DNA of 64,000 nucleotides from Pararhodobacter zhoushanensis. Its GTDB lineage: Bacteria > Pseudomonadota > Alphaproteobacteria > Rhodobacterales > Rhodobacteraceae. A model generated the notes under the pieces. The model searched no databases, had not been told where the DNA came from, and saw only the letters and a program-made list of their open reading frames with translations. Every line of letters begins with the position of its first letter. Positions within the stretch are counted from its first letter, which is position 1. Location: the NCBI RefSeq assembly GCF_003990445.1, contig NZ_REEZ01000002.1, positions 127,121 through 191,120 of the forward strand. The letters run 5' to 3'. Shown here one piece after another: positions 1 to 8,604 of this stretch. A program made the position numbers and the translations under genes.

Positions 1-2
1 TG

Positions 3-707
3 CAAGCCCGTCGGATCATGGCCTCGTTCCTGATGCGCAGCCCCGGCGAGTTGGTTTTCGTCGGGCTCTATCGCCAGAACGGCTGGACCGAGCGCACCGC
101 CGACGAGCTCGAGAACGACCCGCTGCTGCAGCAGGTGGACGATCTTACCGGCGGCCATGTCCGAACGACGGTCGACACGACAGCTGGCGACCAGCTCGGG
201 CGCGCCTGTTTCGACCTCGTGCCGATGTCCGAACTCGCCGAACTCAAGGGTCGCCTTGTGGTACGCGATCCCGGTTCGCGCGCCTACATGCGGCTTGCCG
301 AGACAACACCGCTTGAGATCCTCGAAATCGCGCGCAGCCCGGACCTGTCACCACCAATGCCCGATTGGCGGGACTTGACGCTGCACACCCCGACGCTACG
401 CATCCTGCCGACCCGCTGGGCCGAGCAGCTGCGCCAGTGGCGCGGCATCTACCTGATCGTCGACGAGACGGACGGCGCCCGCTACGTGGGTGCGGCCTAC
501 GGCGAGGAAAACCTGCTCGGTCGCTGGCGCGCGCATGTCGCGCATGAAATCGGCGTCACCGCCAAACTGTCCCGCCGGAACCCGGCCAGTTTCCGTTTCT
601 CGATCCTCGACCTCCTTTCCCCGGCGGCCACCATCGACGAGGTGACGCGCGCGGAACAACAATGGATGGTGCGCCTGCACAGCAGACAGTATGGGTTGAA
701 TGCGTGA
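3..707 (+). CDS. GIY-YIG nuclease-family protein, 5' end outside window
   Basis: The reading frame is open to the left edge of the window, so the first ATG (position 18) need not be the true start and the gene is probably truncated by the window. About 140 residues after that ATG lies a GIY-YIG core (RGIYLIVDETDG, then RYVGAAYG and a downstream GRW) typical of single-domain GIY-YIG nucleases; the N-terminal half has no domain I recognise. Family knowledge: GIY-YIG enzymes cut DNA in repair, restriction or mobile-element functions, but many stand-alone members have no known role. The gap of about 155 bases to ruvB argues against a simple operon. Function beyond the fold is not assignable. Confidence 0.75.
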   Translation, partial: QARRIMASFLMRSPGELVFVGLYRQNGWTERTADELENDPLLQQVDDLTGGHVRTTVDTTAGDQLGRACFDLVPMSELAELKGRLVVRDPGSRAYMRLAETTPLEILEIARSPDLSPPMPDWRDLTLHTPTLRILPTRWAEQLRQWRGIYLIVDETDGARYVGAAYGEENLLGRWRAHVAHEIGVTAKLSRRNPASFRFSILDLLSPAATIDEVTRAEQQWMVRLHSRQYGLNA

Positions 708-798
708 AGTGTCCGTTAACAGGTGCAGCCAGGGGACGTTTGTGAAGAAAAGGCTAACGCGATATTGTAACCCGTTGAAAATATTCGTCTCATGACCC

Positions 799-815
799 TG
801 TCCCATCGTGGGACA
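799..815. promoter_or_regulatory. Palindrome TGTCCCA-N3-TGGGACA upstream of ruvB
   Basis: Perfect 7-base arms around TCG, 47 bases before the ruvB start, with an AT-richer stretch just upstream. There is no T-run, so a terminator is unlikely and an operator is the better reading. The same core, in a longer perfect form, occurs at 7234-7260. The cognate regulator is unknown to me. Confidence 0.5.
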
Positions 816-862
816 TCCTCACGTCCCTTGCCCGGACAGTCCTTTGGGATCACTCTCGCCCC

Positions 863-1894
863 ATGACCACCCCCGACCCCACCCTGCGCCCGGACCGCCA
901 GCCCGAGGATACCGACCGCGCCTTGCGCCCGCAGATGCTGGACGAGTTCATCGGCCAGCATGAGGCGCGCGCGAACCTCAAAGTGTTCATCCAATCCGCC
1001 AAGATGCGCGGCGAGGCGATGGACCACACGCTGTTCTACGGCCCGCCGGGGCTGGGCAAGACCACGCTGGCGCAGATCATGGCGCGCGAGCTGGGGGTCG
1101 GGTTCCGCATGACCTCGGGCCCGGTGCTGGCCAAGGCGGGCGACCTGGCGGCGATCCTGACCAACCTCGAAGCGCGCGACGTGCTGTTCATCGACGAGAT
1201 TCACCGGCTGAACCCGGCGGTCGAAGAAGTGCTATACCCGGCGCTCGAGGATTTCCAGCTCGATCTGGTGATCGGCGAAGGCCCCGCCGCGCGCACCGTG
1301 CGCATCGAGCTGCAACCCTTCACGCTGGTCGGCGCGACCACCCGGCTGGGCCTGCTGACCACGCCGCTGCGCGACCGTTTCGGCATCCCGACGCGGCTGC
1401 AATTCTACACCGAGGCCGAGCTCTGCGAGATCGTCGCCCGCGGCGCGCGACTGTTGGGCGTGCCGGCGGATGATGGCGGCGTCCTCGAAATCGCGCGCCG
1501 CGCGCGCGGCACCCCGCGTATCGCCGGACGCCTGCTGCGCCGGGTGGTGGATTTCGCGCTGGTCGAGGGCAATGGCACGCTGCACCGGGCGATGGCCGAT
1601 AACGCGCTGACCCGGCTCGGTGTGGACCATCTGGGCCTCGACAGCGCGGACCGGCGCTATCTGCAACTTCTTGCCGACCACTACGGCGGCGGGCCGGTGG
1701 GTGTCGAAACCATCGCCGCAGCGCTGTCGGAAAGCCGCGATGCGATCGAGGAAGTGATCGAGCCCTTCTTGCTGCAGCAAGGCCTGCTGGCGCGCACGCC
1801 CAGGGGCCGGATGCTGACGCAGGCAAGCTGGAGACATCTGGGGCTTACGCCGCCGCGCCCATCTGGGCAGAGCGAGCTCTTTGAGAGTGAATAA
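863..1894 (+). CDS. ruvB: Holliday junction branch-migration helicase RuvB
   Basis: The motor ATPase of the RuvABC complex, which drives branch migration of Holliday junctions in the cytoplasm during recombinational repair. The 343-residue length is normal for the family. Walker A (GPPGLGKTT, residues 60-68), Walker B (FIDEIH, DEIH at 111-114), sensor 1 (GATTR) and the C-terminal winged-helix region (RTPRGRMLT) are all visible. Start chosen at the ATG giving a normal N-terminus. In many Rhodobacterales ruvB follows ruvC and ruvA; here neither is adjacent, since the upstream gene is a GIY-YIG protein, so ruvB appears to have its own promoter. No GAAC-N7-GAAC SOS box was seen upstream. It is followed directly by a hairpin and repeat element. 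Confidence 0.97.
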   Translation: MTTPDPTLRPDRQPEDTDRALRPQMLDEFIGQHEARANLKVFIQSAKMRGEAMDHTLFYGPPGLGKTTLAQIMARELGVGFRMTSGPVLAKAGDLAAILTNLEARDVLFIDEIHRLNPAVEEVLYPALEDFQLDLVIGEGPAARTVRIELQPFTLVGATTRLGLLTTPLRDRFGIPTRLQFYTEAELCEIVARGARLLGVPADDGGVLEIARRARGTPRIAGRLLRRVVDFALVEGNGTLHRAMADNALTRLGVDHLGLDSADRRYLQLLADHYGGGPVGVETIAAALSESRDAIEEVIEPFLLQQGLLARTPRGRMLTQASWRHLGLTPPRPSGQSELFESE

Positions 1895-1895
1895 G

Positions 1896-2092
1896 GCAGG
1901 GGGGCCTTCTGCCCCCCTCTTCGCGTGTCGCGAATTCACCCCCCGAGGATATTTGCAGCATAAAGTTGGGCGTTAGGGTTCTGTTAACCAACTTTATGCC
2001 TGAAATATCCCGGGGGGCGGGCCGGAACGGCCCGGTGGGGGGCAGCGCCCCCCGCGCGGCGCGAGGGCCCTCGATGGGCCCGAGCGCCGCAC
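1896..2092. repeat. Composite hairpin repeat A between convergent ruvB and RTX/Hint gene
   Basis: Fills most of the 315-base gap. In order: a hairpin directly after the ruvB stop (AGGGGGGC/GCCCCCCT, 1898-1918); the 26-base family core from GCGAATTCAC to GAGGATATTTG (1930-1955); a long imperfect inverted repeat with GCATAAAGTTGG arms (about 1949-1969 and 1988-2008) around a spacer containing GTTAACC; GC-rich hairpins; and a hairpin with loop TCGAT (2056-2090). The remaining 2093-2209 holds nothing else I recognise. Likely acts as a two-way transcription stop. Confidence 0.8.
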
Positions 2093-2209
2093 CCCCCTGC
2101 CCGGTTGCTCGAAGCGGGCCAGTCACGCAAAAAAGCCGCCACACAAAAGGCCACCATGCAAAAGGGCCGCCCGCGCGGGCAGCCCTTTCTCTTCTCGATC
2201 GCCGCTGTC

Positions 2210-4084
2210 TCAGGCGGCGAAAAGCGTTTTCGCTTCGGCGCCGGTCAGCACCGGGCGCGCAGCCGTGAAGCTGTCGCGGCCCGCTTGCGTCGCCAGTTCC
2301 GGGAACAGCCCCAGCAGCTCGGCGCGGGTTTCGGTTTCCAGCGCGTTGATCACCGCTTCGGCGGGCTGGAAGCTTTCGGTCCAGCTGCCCTCGGCGCGGA
2401 TGATCTGGTGCGCCTCGCACATCACGTGGATGTAGCTGACCGCGCCCTCGGTGACCTGCTCGACCCCCGGCAGACCCATGAGGTCGGCGGCGGCCACCAG
2501 CACTTCGCGCTCGCCAAACATCAGCTCGGCGCGGGCGCCGGTCACCAGCATCCGGTGGCGCGGCGAGACGGTAAGGTCACGCTCGGGCAGATCGCGGCCC
2601 AGCGCGCCAGCCTTGATGCGGATCGGCGCGGCGCCCGGGCAGGACGCCAGCTCGGCTTCGGTCAGATCGCGGCGGCCCGTCCAGGTGAGGTCCTGATAGC
2701 CATGGTCGCGGGTCAGCACCTTGTCGCCGATCACCAGGTCCTCGACCGCGACGCGGCCCCGGGTGGAGTCGATCAGGGTGCCCGGCGTGAAGCAGATGAT
2801 CTCTTCGAAGCTCTCGAAATCCATGCGCGAGCCATCGGGGAAATCGACATAGCCGGTCTTGGACGTGGTACCGTCGCCGTTGTCGATCTCGCTGGTCACC
2901 GTCACCACCGGCGCGGGATCGCCCGGCGCGGGGTCCGGCAGGACCAGCGTGTCAAAGCCCGACCCGCCATGGACATAGCCGGTGGTCGAGGTGATCACTT
3001 CAACGTTGTCGTCGCCCGAGCCGAGGAACAGCCGCTCGATTTCCGAGAAGTCAGCGACGTTCGTGCCGTTGTCCATCGTCCCTTGTTCGTCGGCGGTATA
3101 GACGACCGAGGTATCCTGGGTCATCGGCGTGGCGTCGATCTTGTCGCCCAGCGTCTCGCCGGTTTCGCCCCCGATGATCTGATGGTTGCCGAAATCGTCG
3201 AAGACGTGGAAATAATCGTCACCCGATCCGCCATAGGCGGTGTCATTGCCGGTCCCCATGACCAGCGTGTCGCTGCCATAGCCCGCTTCGGGCGGATCCG
3301 TCGGGTCCAGCCCGCCGGTATCACCGGCGACATTGTCGCCGAACATCAGGTTGTCGCCGTCACCGCCGTCCAGCAGGTCATTGCCTGTGCCGCCGATCAG
3401 CTTGTCGTCACCCTCGTTGCCATTGAGCGTATCATCGCCCGCATCGCCCCAGATCGTATCGTTGTCCAGACCGCCATTCAGAAGGTCGTTGCCGTCGCCG
3501 CCAAAGAGCGAATCGGCACCGGCACCGCCGTTGATCGTATCGTCGCCAAGGCCGCCATAGACCGTGTCGTCACCGCCATGAGCATTGACCAGCGAACCGG
3601 TGTTGGTGAATTCATCGCCTTGCAGATCGACGTAGCCGACGTTCATCACTTCGCCGGTATCGAGCCCGTCAACCGCCCCGTCCGCCGCGGCAGTAAGATC
3701 GAAGGGCGCATTGGGGTCCACGTCAAACGAGACCGAAAGCGAGCTCAGGATCGGCAGGCCATCGGGCGCGTGCAGATAGATCTGGCCACCGACTTCGAAG
3801 ATCATCACCGGCCGTGGGTCGATTTCCAGCCCCACCACTGAGATCGTCGCCACGGTCCCCGAGCCAAGGTAGGTCATCGGCAGGTCTGCGCCGCCGTCAA
3901 CCGACACCGTGGTCGTCCCGCTCTCGTCCGCCGTCAGCTGACCGTTGTTGTCGCTGAACTCGGCATCCACACCGCCGCCGACCGCGTTCAACACGCTCGC
4001 GCCAAGAAGGTTTCCTGCGTAAAGATCCAGCAGGCTGCCCGAATAGGCATACACACTGCCAGAGACGTTCGACACTACGCTCAT
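2210..4084 (-). CDS. Secreted RTX calcium-binding repeat protein with Hint domain
   Basis: A 624-residue acidic protein. Around residues 170-250 there is a block of glycine/aspartate nonapeptides of the GGxGxDxLx type (for example [11 protein letters not shown]), which bind calcium and fold outside the cell. Around residue 430 starts a Hint (Hedgehog/intein, Hint_2 type) domain: [15 protein letters not shown], then [14 protein letters not shown]. There is no classical signal peptide; RTX proteins usually leave by type I secretion, but no transporter genes are nearby. Such RTX-Hint proteins are common in marine Rhodobacterales and of unknown role. Inference: Hint may cut or rearrange the C-terminal part after export. 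The gene is flanked by its own promoter region (4085-4255) and repeat A, so it looks monocistronic. Confidence 0.9.
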   Translation of the reverse strand: MSVVSNVSGSVYAYSGSLLDLYAGNLLGASVLNAVGGGVDAEFSDNNGQLTADESGTTTVSVDGGADLPMTYLGSGTVATISVVGLEIDPRPVMIFEVGGQIYLHAPDGLPILSSLSVSFDVDPNAPFDLTAAADGAVDGLDTGEVMNVGYVDLQGDEFTNTGSLVNAHGGDDTVYGGLGDDTINGGAGADSLFGGDGNDLLNGGLDNDTIWGDAGDDTLNGNEGDDKLIGGTGNDLLDGGDGDNLMFGDNVAGDTGGLDPTDPPEAGYGSDTLVMGTGNDTAYGGSGDDYFHVFDDFGNHQIIGGETGETLGDKIDATPMTQDTSVVYTADEQGTMDNGTNVADFSEIERLFLGSGDDNVEVITSTTGYVHGGSGFDTLVLPDPAPGDPAPVVTVTSEIDNGDGTTSKTGYVDFPDGSRMDFESFEEIICFTPGTLIDSTRGRVAVEDLVIGDKVLTRDHGYQDLTWTGRRDLTEAELASCPGAAPIRIKAGALGRDLPERDLTVSPRHRMLVTGARAELMFGEREVLVAAADLMGLPGVEQVTEGAVSYIHVMCEAHQIIRAEGSWTESFQPAEAVINALETETRAELLGLFPELATQAGRDSFTAARPVLTGAEAKTLFAA

Positions 4085-4255
4085 GGTCTCATCCCTTGTA
4101 CAAACGGGGTGACTGTACCCCTCTTCCCGTTACGCCGGGCCCTGCTCACCAGACGGGAAACAAGGGCTTTGGTGTTGCATTTATCATGCGAAACTATGCG
4201 GAAGTTCGGCCCGAAACTGGGCATTTATGGGGCAGACAGAAACAGTCTTTGCACG

Positions 4256-5164
4256 TTAGAAGGTCTCCAGCGCCGCCCGGCTATGGCGCTGCATGAAGTC
4301 GATGAAACGCTGGATCTTGGGGTCTTGCAGCTTTCGGTGTGGATACAGACAGCCAAACACCGCCGGCAGCGGCGGCGTCTGTTCGAGCACCGGCACCAGC
4401 GCGCCGCTATCCAGATGGCGCGCGACTTCGAACAGCGGCTTCATCACGATGCCCCGCCCGTCCAGCGCCCAGTTCAAGAGCACAGCGCCCTCGTCGGCGT
4501 CATAGCGCCCGCTGACTTCCAGCTTTTGCGGGCCCTCCGGGGTCTCGAGCACCCAGAAATATTCGGGCGAGCGCGGATAGCGCAGCAAGAGGCAGTTGTG
4601 CCCCTGATCCAGCAGATCCTGCGGCACCAGCGGTGTACCCTGCCGCGCCAGATACTCGGGCGCGGCGCACAGGATACGCGGGCAATCGGCGATCTTGCGC
4701 AGGGTCAGGGCCGAGCTTTGCGGCGTCCCCAGCACAAAGGCCAGATCCTGCTCGTCCTCGAACAGGTCGACCCGCCGGTCCGACAGGCGCAGGCGCACGT
4801 CCACCTCGGGGAACAGGTCGCAGAACCGGGGCACCAGCGGCGCGATCACCCGCCGACCGACCCCCAGAGGAGCGGTGACGCGGATCGTGCCACGCGGTCG
4901 CCCCTCGAACCCTGCAAGCGAGGCTTCCGCGTCGTTGAGCGCAGAGACCACGCTGCGGGCATGTTCATAAAACAGCCGTCCCGCCTCGGTCGGAACCAGT
5001 TTGCGCGTGGTGCGGTTCAGCAGGCGCGTACCCAGCCGCGTCTCCAGCTCCTTGATCCGCTTCGACGCCACCGCCGGGGTCAGCCGCAGATCCCGACCGC
5101 CCGAGGTGATCGAGCCCAGTTCAACCACCCGGACAAAGACCTGAATGCTTTCGAGATAGGGCAT
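4256..5164 (-). CDS. LysR-family transcriptional regulator
   Basis: A 302-residue LysR regulator. The N-terminal winged helix-turn-helix covers about residues 3-62 (MPYLESIQVFVRVVELGSIT, then LRLTPAVASKRIKELE and TRLLNRTTRKLVPTEAG), followed by the effector-binding domain from about residue 88. An in-frame ATG 14 codons further upstream exists, but the MPYLES start has a GGAG ribosome site six bases before it and matches the family N-terminus. It is divergent from the guanine deaminase gene, with the start codons about 160 bases apart, so it may control that gene and itself; the effector cannot be read from the sequence. Confidence 0.93.
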   Translation of the reverse strand: MPYLESIQVFVRVVELGSITSGGRDLRLTPAVASKRIKELETRLGTRLLNRTTRKLVPTEAGRLFYEHARSVVSALNDAEASLAGFEGRPRGTIRVTAPLGVGRRVIAPLVPRFCDLFPEVDVRLRLSDRRVDLFEDEQDLAFVLGTPQSSALTLRKIADCPRILCAAPEYLARQGTPLVPQDLLDQGHNCLLLRYPRSPEYFWVLETPEGPQKLEVSGRYDADEGAVLLNWALDGRGIVMKPLFEVARHLDSGALVPVLEQTPPLPAVFGCLYPHRKLQDPKIQRFIDFMQRHSRAALETF

Positions 5165-5322
5165 TTTCCGCTCCCACGCGGGCAAATGCGCCCGTTTCGT
5201 TGACAATCTCTGCGGATTGCTGGCTGATTTTCAACGCTGCGAGCAGACAGTCAAACGCTTTCGCCCGCTTGCCATGCCAAATTACCTGCCTATTGTTCTG
5301 CGCTGATCCAAGGAGCCGGGCC

Positions 5323-6612
5323 ATGACAGAACGCGTGTTGCGCGGGCGAGTACTGACTTTCCGCCGCCGCCCTGAGGGTGTCGGCGATCATTCGGCCTAT
5401 GACTGGTTCGAGGATGGCGCGGTGCATATCCGCGACGGGCTGATCGTGGCGACCGGCGATTTCGCGGCGGTGGCCCCGGCGGGCGTGCCGGTGACGGATC
5501 ATCGCCCGCATCTGATCACCGCCGGGTTCATCGACGCGCATCTGCATTTCCCACAGGGCCAGATCGTTGCCTCGTGGGGCGCGCAGCTGCTCGACTGGCT
5601 CAACACCTACACCTTCCCGGCCGAGACCCGCTTTGCCGATCCCGCTCATGCCAACCGGATGGCCGGGCTGTTTTACGACCTTCTTCTGCGCAACGGGACC
5701 ACCACCGCGTCGGCCTTCTGCTCGGTACATCCGGCCTCGGTCATGGCCTATTTCGGTGAAGCCGAGAAACGCGGCATGCGCATACTGGGTGGCAAGGTGC
5801 TGATGGACCGCAACGCACCCGAGGCGCTGCAGGACACGCCGCAAACCGGCTATGACGACAGCAAGGCGTTGATCGCGCAGTGGCACGGCAAGGGCCGCGC
5901 GCTCTATGCCATCTCGCCGCGCTTCGCGATCACCTCGACGCCCGAGCAGATGGCTGCTGCCCAGACGCTGATCGCCGAGCATCCCGACTGCCACGTCCAG
6001 ACCCATCTCAGCGAAAACCGCGACGAGATCGCCTTCGCCTGTTCGCTCTTTCCACAGGCGGATGGCTATCTCGACATCTACGCCCGCTATGGGATGCTGG
6101 GCGACAAGGCCCTGCTCGGTCACGCCATCCACCTCAGCGACCGCGAGCGCAGCGTGATCGCCGAGACCGGCTCGCACGCGGTGCATTGCCCGACGTCGAA
6201 CCTGTTTCTCGGCTCGGGCCTGTTTGATGAGGCGGCGCTGGCGGCCAAGGGGGCGACCAGCGGGATTGCCACGGATATTGGCGCCGGGATGAGCTGGTCA
6301 ATGCTCAAGACCGGCGGCGCGGCCTATGCGATTGCGCAGCTGCAGGGGCGCAGTCTGGACCCGCTCAGCGGCTTTTGGTGGATCACCCGCGGCAATGCCG
6401 ATGTGCTGGGGCTGACTGACAGGATCGGCACGCTTGAAGCCGGGACCGAGGCGGATCTGGTGGTGCTCGACAGCCGCGCGACGCCGGAACAGGCGCTCAG
6501 GATGGAGGCGGCGCAGGATCTCAAGGACGAGCTGTTCTCGCTGCTGATCCTTGGCGACGACCGCAGCGTGGTGGAAACCTATGTCGCCGGAACCCCGTCG
6601 CGCCCGCGTTGA
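5323..6612 (+). CDS. guaD: Guanine deaminase
   Basis: An amidohydrolase-superfamily enzyme of 429 residues that converts guanine to xanthine and ammonia in purine catabolism, in the cytoplasm. Metal ligands are visible: the HxH motif in GFIDAHLHFPQ (His73, His75), a third His near residue 228 (HVQTHLSE), LLGHAIHLS and the distal Asp in IATDIGAG. NTYTFPAE and the S-N-L-F-L-G-S-G segment are typical of guanine deaminases rather than cytosine or chlorohydrolase relatives. The frame extends upstream, but the ATG at 5323 has a clean AAGGAG ribosome site. Divergent from a LysR gene, which may regulate it. Confidence 0.92.
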   Translation: MTERVLRGRVLTFRRRPEGVGDHSAYDWFEDGAVHIRDGLIVATGDFAAVAPAGVPVTDHRPHLITAGFIDAHLHFPQGQIVASWGAQLLDWLNTYTFPAETRFADPAHANRMAGLFYDLLLRNGTTTASAFCSVHPASVMAYFGEAEKRGMRILGGKVLMDRNAPEALQDTPQTGYDDSKALIAQWHGKGRALYAISPRFAITSTPEQMAAAQTLIAEHPDCHVQTHLSENRDEIAFACSLFPQADGYLDIYARYGMLGDKALLGHAIHLSDRERSVIAETGSHAVHCPTSNLFLGSGLFDEAALAAKGATSGIATDIGAGMSWSMLKTGGAAYAIAQLQGRSLDPLSGFWWITRGNADVLGLTDRIGTLEAGTEADLVVLDSRATPEQALRMEAAQDLKDELFSLLILGDDRSVVETYVAGTPSRPR

Positions 6613-6685
6613 CAGAGTTCTTATTCGACACGCGGGGTCAGGACTGACAGGCTGGGCGCAACCTTATAGAAGACAGGATACTCCC

Positions 6686-7159
6686 ATGCGCTTCCCCCGA
6701 TTTACCCGTACGCCCTTGGTGATCGCCGCCCTTCTCGCCCCCTTCCCTGCCTTGGCGCAGATGGAACCGGGATTCTGGGCCTATCCCGATCAACCCGGTC
6801 TGGACGCCGCCGCCTTGGCAGCCTCGTGCGAAACCGGCTTCTCGCTGGTCTACGCGGATGGCTCGGCCCAAAGCTTTCTGCTGGTCGAGGCTCAGGAAAC
6901 CACGGCGCTGTGGCTCGATTCCGAACGCACCTGCGAGACCAATGCTGATAACAGCATGACCTGCACCGGCTGGGTCGATAACGGCGACGGGCCGGTCGAG
7001 TTCCAGCAGGTTACGCGCTTCCTTCTCGAAGGCGAGGCCCTGCGGGCGGAAACGCTGACCGAAGGCGCAGCCAACGACCCGGTCGTCACCTATCCGCAAC
7101 CCTGCCCTGCTGACGCGATCCGCGCCGCCTTCAGGCAGGGGATGTTCCCTCGGGGGTGA
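6686..7159 (+). CDS. Small secreted protein of unknown function
   Basis: 157 residues, with a clear Sec signal peptide (MRFPRFTRTP, a hydrophobic run, then ALAQ with probable cleavage after ALA near residue 24). The mature part is acidic and has four cysteines, in CET, TCET, TCTG and QPCPAD contexts, suggesting two disulfides in the periplasm. I recognise no family. It starts about 70 bases after guaD with only a weak ribosome site and could be cotranscribed with it. The frame continues upstream, but that extension overlaps guaD and would bury the signal peptide. Confidence 0.75.
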   Translation: MRFPRFTRTPLVIAALLAPFPALAQMEPGFWAYPDQPGLDAAALAASCETGFSLVYADGSAQSFLLVEAQETTALWLDSERTCETNADNSMTCTGWVDNGDGPVEFQQVTRFLLEGEALRAETLTEGAANDPVVTYPQPCPADAIRAAFRQGMFPRG

Positions 7160-7187
7160 GCGAGGGGAGGCAGGGCAAAGGTCTTGA

Positions 7188-7260
7188 CTGAAAGTTAATA
7201 TTTTCAGCAAGCCTTTGAATTTATTGGCGACCAAAGCATGTCCCATCATGGGACATGCTT
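7188..7260. promoter_or_regulatory. Palindromic operator region before the M20 amidohydrolase
   Basis: Contains two inverted repeats: CTGAAA-N8-TTTCAG (7188-7207), and a perfect palindrome with 12-base arms AAGCATGTCCCA / TGGGACATGCTT around TCA (7234-7260). The inner TGTCCCA-N3-TGGGACA is the same as at 799-815 before ruvB. There is no T-run after it, and it lies between an AT-rich stretch and the gene, so it is more operator-like than terminator-like. Confidence 0.55.
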
Positions 7261-7332
7261 GATCAGGGCGATGCTCCCCCTTGCTTTCCACGCCGCTGCC
7301 GTTCAGCCTGCCGCGCAAACAGGAGAGCCGCC

Positions 7333-8487
7333 ATGACCATTCCCCACCGCATTCAGGACTTTGCCGAAGACCTCACCGCCATCCGCCGCGACCTGCACGA
7401 ACACCCCGAGCTGGGCTTTCAGGAGGTCCGAACCTCGGGCATCGTCGCCGCCGAACTGACGCGGCTGGGCATCGAGGTGACGACGGGGCTGGGCAAGACC
7501 GGCGTGGTCGGCGTGCTCAAGGGCAACCGCCCCGGCAAGACCATCGGGCTGCGCGCCGACATGGACGCGCTGCCGATTGGCGAGCAGACCAACCTGCCAT
7601 GGTCGTCAAAAAACCCCGGCGTCATGCACGCCTGCGGCCATGACGCGCACACCACCATGCTCTTGGGCGCCGCGCGCTATCTGGCCGAGGACCGCGATTT
7701 CGCGGGGACCGCCGTGTTCATCTTCCAGCCCGCCGAAGAAGGCCTCGGCGGCGCGCGCGCGATGATCGCGGACGGGCTCTTCAAGCAATTCCCCTGTGAC
7801 GAGATCTACGGGCTGCACAACTCGCCCTTCCACCAGCCCGGCGAGATCGGCGTCAAGCCGGGTCAGGCGATGGCCGGGGCCAATTTCTTTGACATCACGG
7901 TGACCGGCAAAGGCGCGCATGCCGCGATGCCCGAAAGCTCGGTCGACCCGGTGGTGATCGCCGCCGATCTGGTCGGGCAGATCCAGAGCATCAAGGCGCG
8001 CAACGTGCCCTCAGCCGAGCGGATCGTGGTGTCGATCACCCAGATCCACGCAGGCGCCGCCTATAACGTGATCCCCGGCGAGGCCACGCTGGCCGGCACC
8101 GTGCGCTATTTCAACCGCGAGACGGCGGCGCTGGTCACCGAGCGGATGCAGGCACTGTGCGACGGGGCAGCGGTTGCCCATGGCTGCACCGTCACGCTGA
8201 ACATGCGCAACGTGTTCGACGTGCTGGAAAACGATCCCACGCTGTCTCAGGCGATGCTGGGGGTGGCGGCCGGGCTGGTCGGCGATCTGGCGATGGAGAA
8301 GACCGAGCTGGTCATGGGGTCCGAAGATTTCGCCGACATGCTGCAGGTCGTACCGGGGGCCTATTGCACGGTCGGCCATGGCAGCGGCGTGCCATTGCAC
8401 AACGCGGGCTATGTGTTTGACGACGCGTCCCTGCCGCTGGGGGCGGCGATGCTGGCGCGGATGATGGAAGCGCGCGGGGCGGCGTGA
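7333..8487 (+). CDS. M20-family amidohydrolase (hippurate hydrolase type)
   Basis: A 384-residue zinc-dependent peptidase/amidase of the M20D group, which hydrolyses N-acyl amino acids such as hippurate. Visible features: RRDLHEHPELGFQE near the start, LRADMDALPI (residues 73-82), the metal cluster HACGHDAH (Cys101, His103), PAEEGLGGA with the catalytic Glu and a metal Glu, the dimerisation-domain GKGAHAAMP, MGSEDFADML, and a late His in PLHNAGYVFDD. The ATG at 7333 follows an AGGAG-like site and gives the usual N-terminus; an upstream ATG would overlap the palindrome at 7234-7260. Convergent with an amidase, so the two may serve related amide breakdown. Exact substrate unknown. Confidence 0.9.
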   Translation: MTIPHRIQDFAEDLTAIRRDLHEHPELGFQEVRTSGIVAAELTRLGIEVTTGLGKTGVVGVLKGNRPGKTIGLRADMDALPIGEQTNLPWSSKNPGVMHACGHDAHTTMLLGAARYLAEDRDFAGTAVFIFQPAEEGLGGARAMIADGLFKQFPCDEIYGLHNSPFHQPGEIGVKPGQAMAGANFFDITVTGKGAHAAMPESSVDPVVIAADLVGQIQSIKARNVPSAERIVVSITQIHAGAAYNVIPGEATLAGTVRYFNRETAALVTERMQALCDGAAVAHGCTVTLNMRNVFDVLENDPTLSQAMLGVAAGLVGDLAMEKTELVMGSEDFADMLQVVPGAYCTVGHGSGVPLHNAGYVFDDASLPLGAAMLARMMEARGAA

Positions 8488-8494
8488 GCAGGTG

Positions 8495-8596
8495 GCGGGC
8501 GGCAGGGGCATCGAGCCCCTGCCGCCCGCGCCGGGGGCGCTGCCCCCGCCGGGGCCTTGCGGCCCCGCCCCCGGGATATTTTCGGCATAAAGTTGG
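8495..8596. repeat. Composite hairpin repeat D between convergent amidohydrolase and amidase
   Basis: A perfect 15-base-pair hairpin with loop ATCGA (8495-8529), then GGGGGCGCTGCCCCC, a CGGGGCC/GGCCCCG hairpin with loop TTGC, the half-core CCCCCGGGATATTTT and the tail GGCATAAAGTTGG. The tail is the same class as in repeat A. It lies between two stop codons and probably stops transcription in both directions. Confidence 0.75.
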
Positions 8597-8604
8597 AGAC
8601 GGGT

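Noticed and set aside
799-815. Palindrome before ruvB as a rho-independent terminator
   Set aside because: No T-run after it and it lies just upstream of a gene; an operator is more likely.
707-862. SOS box upstream of ruvB
   Set aside because: No GAAC-N7-GAAC or GTTC-N7-GTTC found in this gap.
2105-3841. Long open frame (578 codons) on the plus strand across the RTX/Hint gene
   Set aside because: It lies antisense to a gene with clear RTX and Hint motifs; its protein is low-complexity and matches no family. High GC makes long antisense frames common.
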